Source of the DNA: Klebsormidium nitens
Taxonomy: Eukaryota; Streptophyta; Klebsormidiophyceae; Klebsormidiales; Klebsormidiaceae
DNA length: 64,000 nt
Assembly (NCBI GenBank): GCA_000708835.1
Contig: DF237172.1
Location: 62,001 to 126,000 of the forward strand
Reading direction: 5' to 3'
Part shown: in pieces, positions 60,017 to 64,000 of the stretch
Numbering within the stretch: position 1 is the first letter of the stretch
Layout of the letters: the number at the start of each line of letters is the position of its first letter
Translations under genes and position numbers: made by a program
The notes under the pieces: generated by a model
Databases searched by the model: none
Told to the model about the DNA's origin: nothing
What the model saw: only the letters and a program-made list of their open reading frames with translations

Positions 60017-63000
60017 CTACTCGGCCATCTCATCCCCCTCCTCTCCGCTCCCCTCTTCCCCTTCGCTTTCTTCTTCCCCCTCGCTTCCCTCCTCCTCAGC
60101 GCTCTCTTCCTCCGCATCTACTTCTTCCGCCTTGGCTCCGTTTCTAACACCGTTTGTAGCCGCCGGCCGGTAGTCCGTTTCGAAGTCGTAGTCGCTTCCG
60201 TCGTCCTCTGGCAGCTTCTCCGCCTTCTTTTTCTGTTTCCGGGCGGCCCGGGCAGCGTGCGGGTTGTAAATGCCCTCCGCATCGTAGAGGATTTGCGTCT
60301 GCGAAACATTGAAGAAAGGGAACGGTCAGTGGGCAGTCAAGCTGACAGCGACGAGAACCGGTCGTAAACAACCAGAAGACAGTCCAGGCTGTCGGACAAA
60401 GTAAAGATCCCTCCGATGTTGCAAGCAAATTAAGGGTGTCGACAGCTGTCAAAATGATCGTGGCAGTTGGCAAAACTCAGATTGAAGGGATCCACATCGT
60501 CAGGCAAGGCAGCAGCTGTGGCTTCAGATAGCTCGTCGTCAATGTGCCCTACTCTGCCTGTGACTGGCATCCGTTGAGTTGTTCGTTTTGCGAAATGTTT
60601 TCCGAGCCTTTAAGTAGCAGCTCGACTCAAGGAAATTCCTTCAGAAAGTCATGCCGCCATCTATTACCGGCAGGATCGACCCACTCCGCTGGTCCGCCTA
60701 CTTGATTCCATAGCGAATCTCCGGTTTAGTGCTGCCGCTCATTACGGACGGAATCAGAGCACGGGCTGAAGTCAGCAGGGCGTCTCTAAGTCAACAGGGG
60801 AGCCGCTTGGTCTAGCCCAAAATGGCAGACCGTCGGCCAGTCCAAATCTCCTTCGGCGGACATGCTGAAAAAGCAAGCGGGCTCATGAGAACTGCTCTGC
60901 TGACGTCACTTGCGCTGCTGACGTGGCACGTCCCTCACCTGGTTCAGGTACGCGGTCCCCCGGTGCTCGTGCTCGAACGTGCTCCCCTTGGCGACCCGTT
61001 CCTCGTCGTCCATATCGCTCGTGGTCGCCTGCTCCTCCTCTTCTTCCTCCTCTCCCTCGCTTTCTGGCAGCCCCTCCGCGCCCTCCATTTGGGGGGGTCG
61101 TCCGGCGGGCTGCAGGGAGGGAGGATATACAAAATGAGACAGTTGGACTATAAGAAAAGAAGTAACGAGTGTACATCACGTTGTGGGCTTGGCCACTATT
61201 CCTTCTTCCCCCTCGCCGTCGCTTTTCGGAAGCCCTTCCGGGCCCTCCATTTGGGGGGTTGGTCCGGCGGGCTGCAAAAACGGGGGATGAGTTTACTGAA
61301 TTGAAAACTGAGACAAATGCATAGGGGAGATTAAGAGTCAGAATTGTTCCTCGTCGCCTCTCCTCCTCTTCCTCCTCTCCCTCGCCGTCGCTCTCTGGCA
61401 GCCCCTCCATGCCCTCCATTTGTGGAGGCCGTCCGCAGGCTGCAGGAGGGGGGCCACCCGTCTCAAGCCAATCCGCCTCAAAGCTCTGAACTCTTATCAT
61501 CCAAGAATGCACTCAACGTTTCAGACAGCCAATGGCCTTGACCGGATTTGCAGCATTGCATAATTACAGCAAGGGCAGCCCCGCACGTCCTGTAGGCAAG
61601 CAACGCTTTTCGAGTCGAAGCCTGCAGCAAAACGCGAAATCAGCATAAGAATCCTAAGAACTTAAAAAAGGCAACGACTTAAACCCTCACCAGCTTTGCA
61701 TAGTTGCCCTCTTGCAGCGACTGCCCTCCCCGCAGTCTCTGAACCCACTTCGTTCATGAACAACGCCTTAACGTCGATGCCTCCAGAAAACCGGAACCTA
61801 ATATATAAACCCTGAGAGCTTGAATAGCTTTAAAGGAAACACTCACCAGCTTTGCTTACTCTCCCTCATGCAGCAAAGGCAGCCCCGCAATCATCGTACT
61901 CGTCTAATTTGCAAACACCGCCTCCACATTTTCACCAAAAGCGGAACCCCTAAGACAAACTTAGAACTTATTAGCCATAAACTCAAACACTCGCCAGCTT
62001 CGCAAATTCTCCTTTCCGCAGCGAGGGCAGCCCCGGAATCACCGTCCTCGTCTCTTTTGCAGACACCGCCTCAACGTCAATGCCTCCAACATAACCGGAA
62101 CCTGTCAGACAAACCCTACAAATTTCAATAGCCATAAAGGGAAATCTCACCAGCTTTGCATACTCTCCCTCTTGCAGCGATGGCAGCCCCGCAATCACTG
62201 TACTCGTCTCGTTTGCAAACACCGCCTCCACGTCGAACTCCTTGCCCCACCCGGCCACCACTGCCGCGTCCGCCACGTCAGCAGCAGCGCGCTTGGGGGG
62301 CGACGTGTAGTAGGGAATCGCCCCCCCGTTCCAGTCGTGCAGGACGACGCGTGCCGTTCCAGTGATGTCAGGAACGCCACCCTGCGGATCCGAGGATTGT
62401 CGAGCTTTAAATACTTGGCTTTTTTCTTCAGTGACGAAATACTTAGCCCTTTCAATATATACAGGCGTGTGAACGAACTCTGCTGGCACATGTAAAAATG
62501 CTGCAAAAAAGAGTACGGCGCCCCGAACAGGATGCGCTTAAAAGAGCTTCTCTGAGTACAACCGCTGATGTTAAAATCCGCCGCCCGAGGAGGGACTCAA
62601 TAAGTAATAGAATAATCAAAGCACTGGGAGGGTTTGAACACCTAAACGAAAAGGCAGAATAATAGTTGGCGGCAGAGCAAACCGGAAGAAAGCTCTATTA
62701 ACGCAACGCTCCTTGGTGCGTGTTGAAAGCCACACCCATTGACTAGGAAACGGCTTTGATCGGGACAAGTTGGAAGAGCCAAGCAGGATACCGATAACCA
62801 AATTGAAAACCAAGAGGGCCCTGTCAAAAAAGTCCTTGGTGCAAGCCCGCAGGTAACAGACATTGACAATCATAAATGCAATCCAACCCGTCGTCTTCTT
62901 TTGGCCCTTCTTTAAAAAGGATCGAAAGTGCGCTTCTTCGTCGCGCAGGCATGCGAAGCTTGCTGAAGCGGTAACTCAGAACCGACTGCAGGTCCACCTT

Positions 63001-64000
63001 TTTTAGCTTCCCCCGGGAAGCAGCGACTGCGCGCAGGAACTCATCGACGTCCTTGAACTTGGCAATCTTGTAGATGGACATCAGCTGCTCAGGGGGGCAC
63101 AGCCGCAGAATCTCCGAGACTGCACAAGACGGGTAAATTGCGAGAAGTGAGAATGTGCAGCGCAACGAGAGGTTCGAGGTCCGCAAGGATGTCAAGCAAC
63201 TAGAAGAGCGACAGACAAGCCCCTGATAAGATATGTGGTGACTAGGATGAAAAATGTGAGCGGGAGGTACGACAAATCCACATCGCAAAGCAACTCAGCA
63301 GAAAACGCTGGGAAGGACTGGCGGACGATATCCAAATCTGCAACAAAGCGGATCGAGACAAAGACGAAGCAGATACGGAAGACTAAGGTGGAAGGATTAA
63401 AAGGCGGAATAGCGGCGATAATTAGCATACCTGGCAAGATGGGGTCTTCCAGCTTCTCCACTTTGACGGCGTTCCGCAGCGCGGCCGCGGCCTCGTTCCC
63501 GACCGCAGAACTAAACACAATCCCCGGACAGTCGAGCAGCTTGACGTTCTTGTCCAGCTGGATCTCCTGCATCGACCGCGTGACGCCAGGTGTCGCGCCG
63601 ACATTGGCCACCTTGGAGCGCTTCAGACTGTTGATCAGGCTGCTCTTGCCGACGTTGGGGAAGCCGACGACGCCGACCGTGATGGACGTTTTCAACTGGG
63701 GGAGAGTATACGAGGTCAGACGAAAGGGTCCAGCAACTTCGATGGAACTAGAGGATCGAGTCAGACAAGCAGGTCGAAAATGGTGAGAGCGGGCCGAGGA
63801 GTGTGGTGAACCTCCACTGTGTTTCTTCGACTTGGTAATTATTAGTTGCGAGGGCACTGGAGGGCCCATACCAGCGTCCAAATCCCGTCAATTGAATCTA
63901 CTCGTGAATCCTTTAAAGGGTGTCCCGACGTCTAGCAGCTTCAAGAACGTGACGCCCACGTCTTCCCTCTCGGCATCCAGGATGAAAGCGTTGGCGCAGA
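60017..64000 (-). CDS. NSN1: Nucleostemin-like GTPase (NSN1 type), 5' part missing
   Basis: Visible exons: probable 64000-63930 (donor weak), then 63695-63431, 63119-62998, 62381-62151, 61109-60939, 60298-60017; phases close for the last five. Circularly permuted YlqF/YawG-type GTPase: G1 [10 protein letters not shown]2 GATPGVT, G3 LLDCPG are present, while G4/G5 would lie off the right edge. The conserved region after the GTPase follows ([17 protein letters not shown] then [30 protein letters not shown]). The last two exons encode a long acidic Glu/Ser/Asp tail ending EGDEMAE. The plant homologue is a nucleolar GTPase in 60S ribosome biogenesis and growth; the same role is inferred. The intron between 62151 and 61109 carries junction copies from both of its flanking exons. 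Confidence 0.88.
61230..61450 (-). repeat. Two decoy copies of the penultimate-exon start in the NSN1 intron
   Basis: The real exon starts at 61109 (plus strand CCATTTGGGGGGGTCGTCCG then GCGGGCTGCAG). Copies with the same acceptor side start at about 61271 and 61439, spacing 162 and 168 bp. Each also copies the upstream exon-like CCTCCTCTCCCTCGC and GGCAGCCCCTCC or GGAAGCCCTTCC text. Confidence 0.9.
61687..62090 (-). repeat. Three decoy copies of an exon end and its donor in the NSN1 intron
   Basis: The real donor junction is at 62151/62150 (plus strand CTCACCAGCTTTGCATACTC, CTCTTGCAGCGATGGCAGCC). Copies with the junction at 61995, 61847 and 61691 give spacings of 156, 148 and 156 bp. The first two also copy TCGTCTC/TTTGCA..CACCGCCTC; the nearest copy still encodes [16 protein letters not shown]. 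Confidence 0.93.

Noticed and set aside
61691-62090. The spaced repeats considered as a CRISPR array
   Set aside because: Units are decayed copies of a neighbouring exon end with its donor, not identical short repeats with unique spacers, and the genome is eukaryotic.

Overview
This is a nuclear eukaryotic window. Every gene is split by GT-AG introns, the shortest unambiguous one being about 208 nt, and there are no operons or Shine-Dalgarno sites. The gene set points to the plant lineage and to an organism that still builds flagella: a class II HD-Zip homeodomain protein, a plant-type nucleostemin GTPase, a plant-type 7TM receptor, a CHR10/ALC1-type remodeler with a macro domain, plus epsilon-tubulin and WRAP73, which serve basal bodies and centrioles. 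A compact streptophyte alga such as Klebsormidium is my best inference; the species itself is not proven by the sequence.

Layout, left to right: the 3' end of WRAP73 (+); an HD-Zip II gene (-); a repeat-bearing 4 kb spacer; a flavin amine oxidase-like gene (-) with a lesion in a conserved segment; a 12-exon CHR10/ALC1 remodeler (+); a lung-seven-transmembrane receptor (-); a DnaJ/GPALPP/DUF3752 protein (+); a small secreted CBM14 (peritrophin-A) protein (-); a 15-exon epsilon-tubulin gene (-); a TLDc protein (+); a tristetraprolin-type tandem CCCH zinc-finger protein (+); and the 3' part of a nucleostemin-like GTPase (-). Three head-to-head pairs (amine oxidase/CHR10, 7TM/DnaJ, epsilon-tubulin/TLDc) share short spacers of about 0.5-0.9 kb. 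Gene models were built by hand; exon phases close at every junction I list and protein lengths agree with the families (for example 479 residues for epsilon-tubulin, 917 for CHR10).

The most striking signal lies in the introns. In eight introns of four unrelated genes the intron is partly made of decayed tandem copies of its own splice junction: the last bases of the upstream exon plus the donor, or the acceptor plus the first bases of the downstream exon. Copies recur mostly every 125-200 bp. No gene-type annotation explains this. It looks like a local process that repeatedly duplicates exon-intron boundaries and lengthens introns. A separate short interspersed repeat (seven copies, CCCTAA-rich), one copy of which sits between terminal inverted repeats, is also present.
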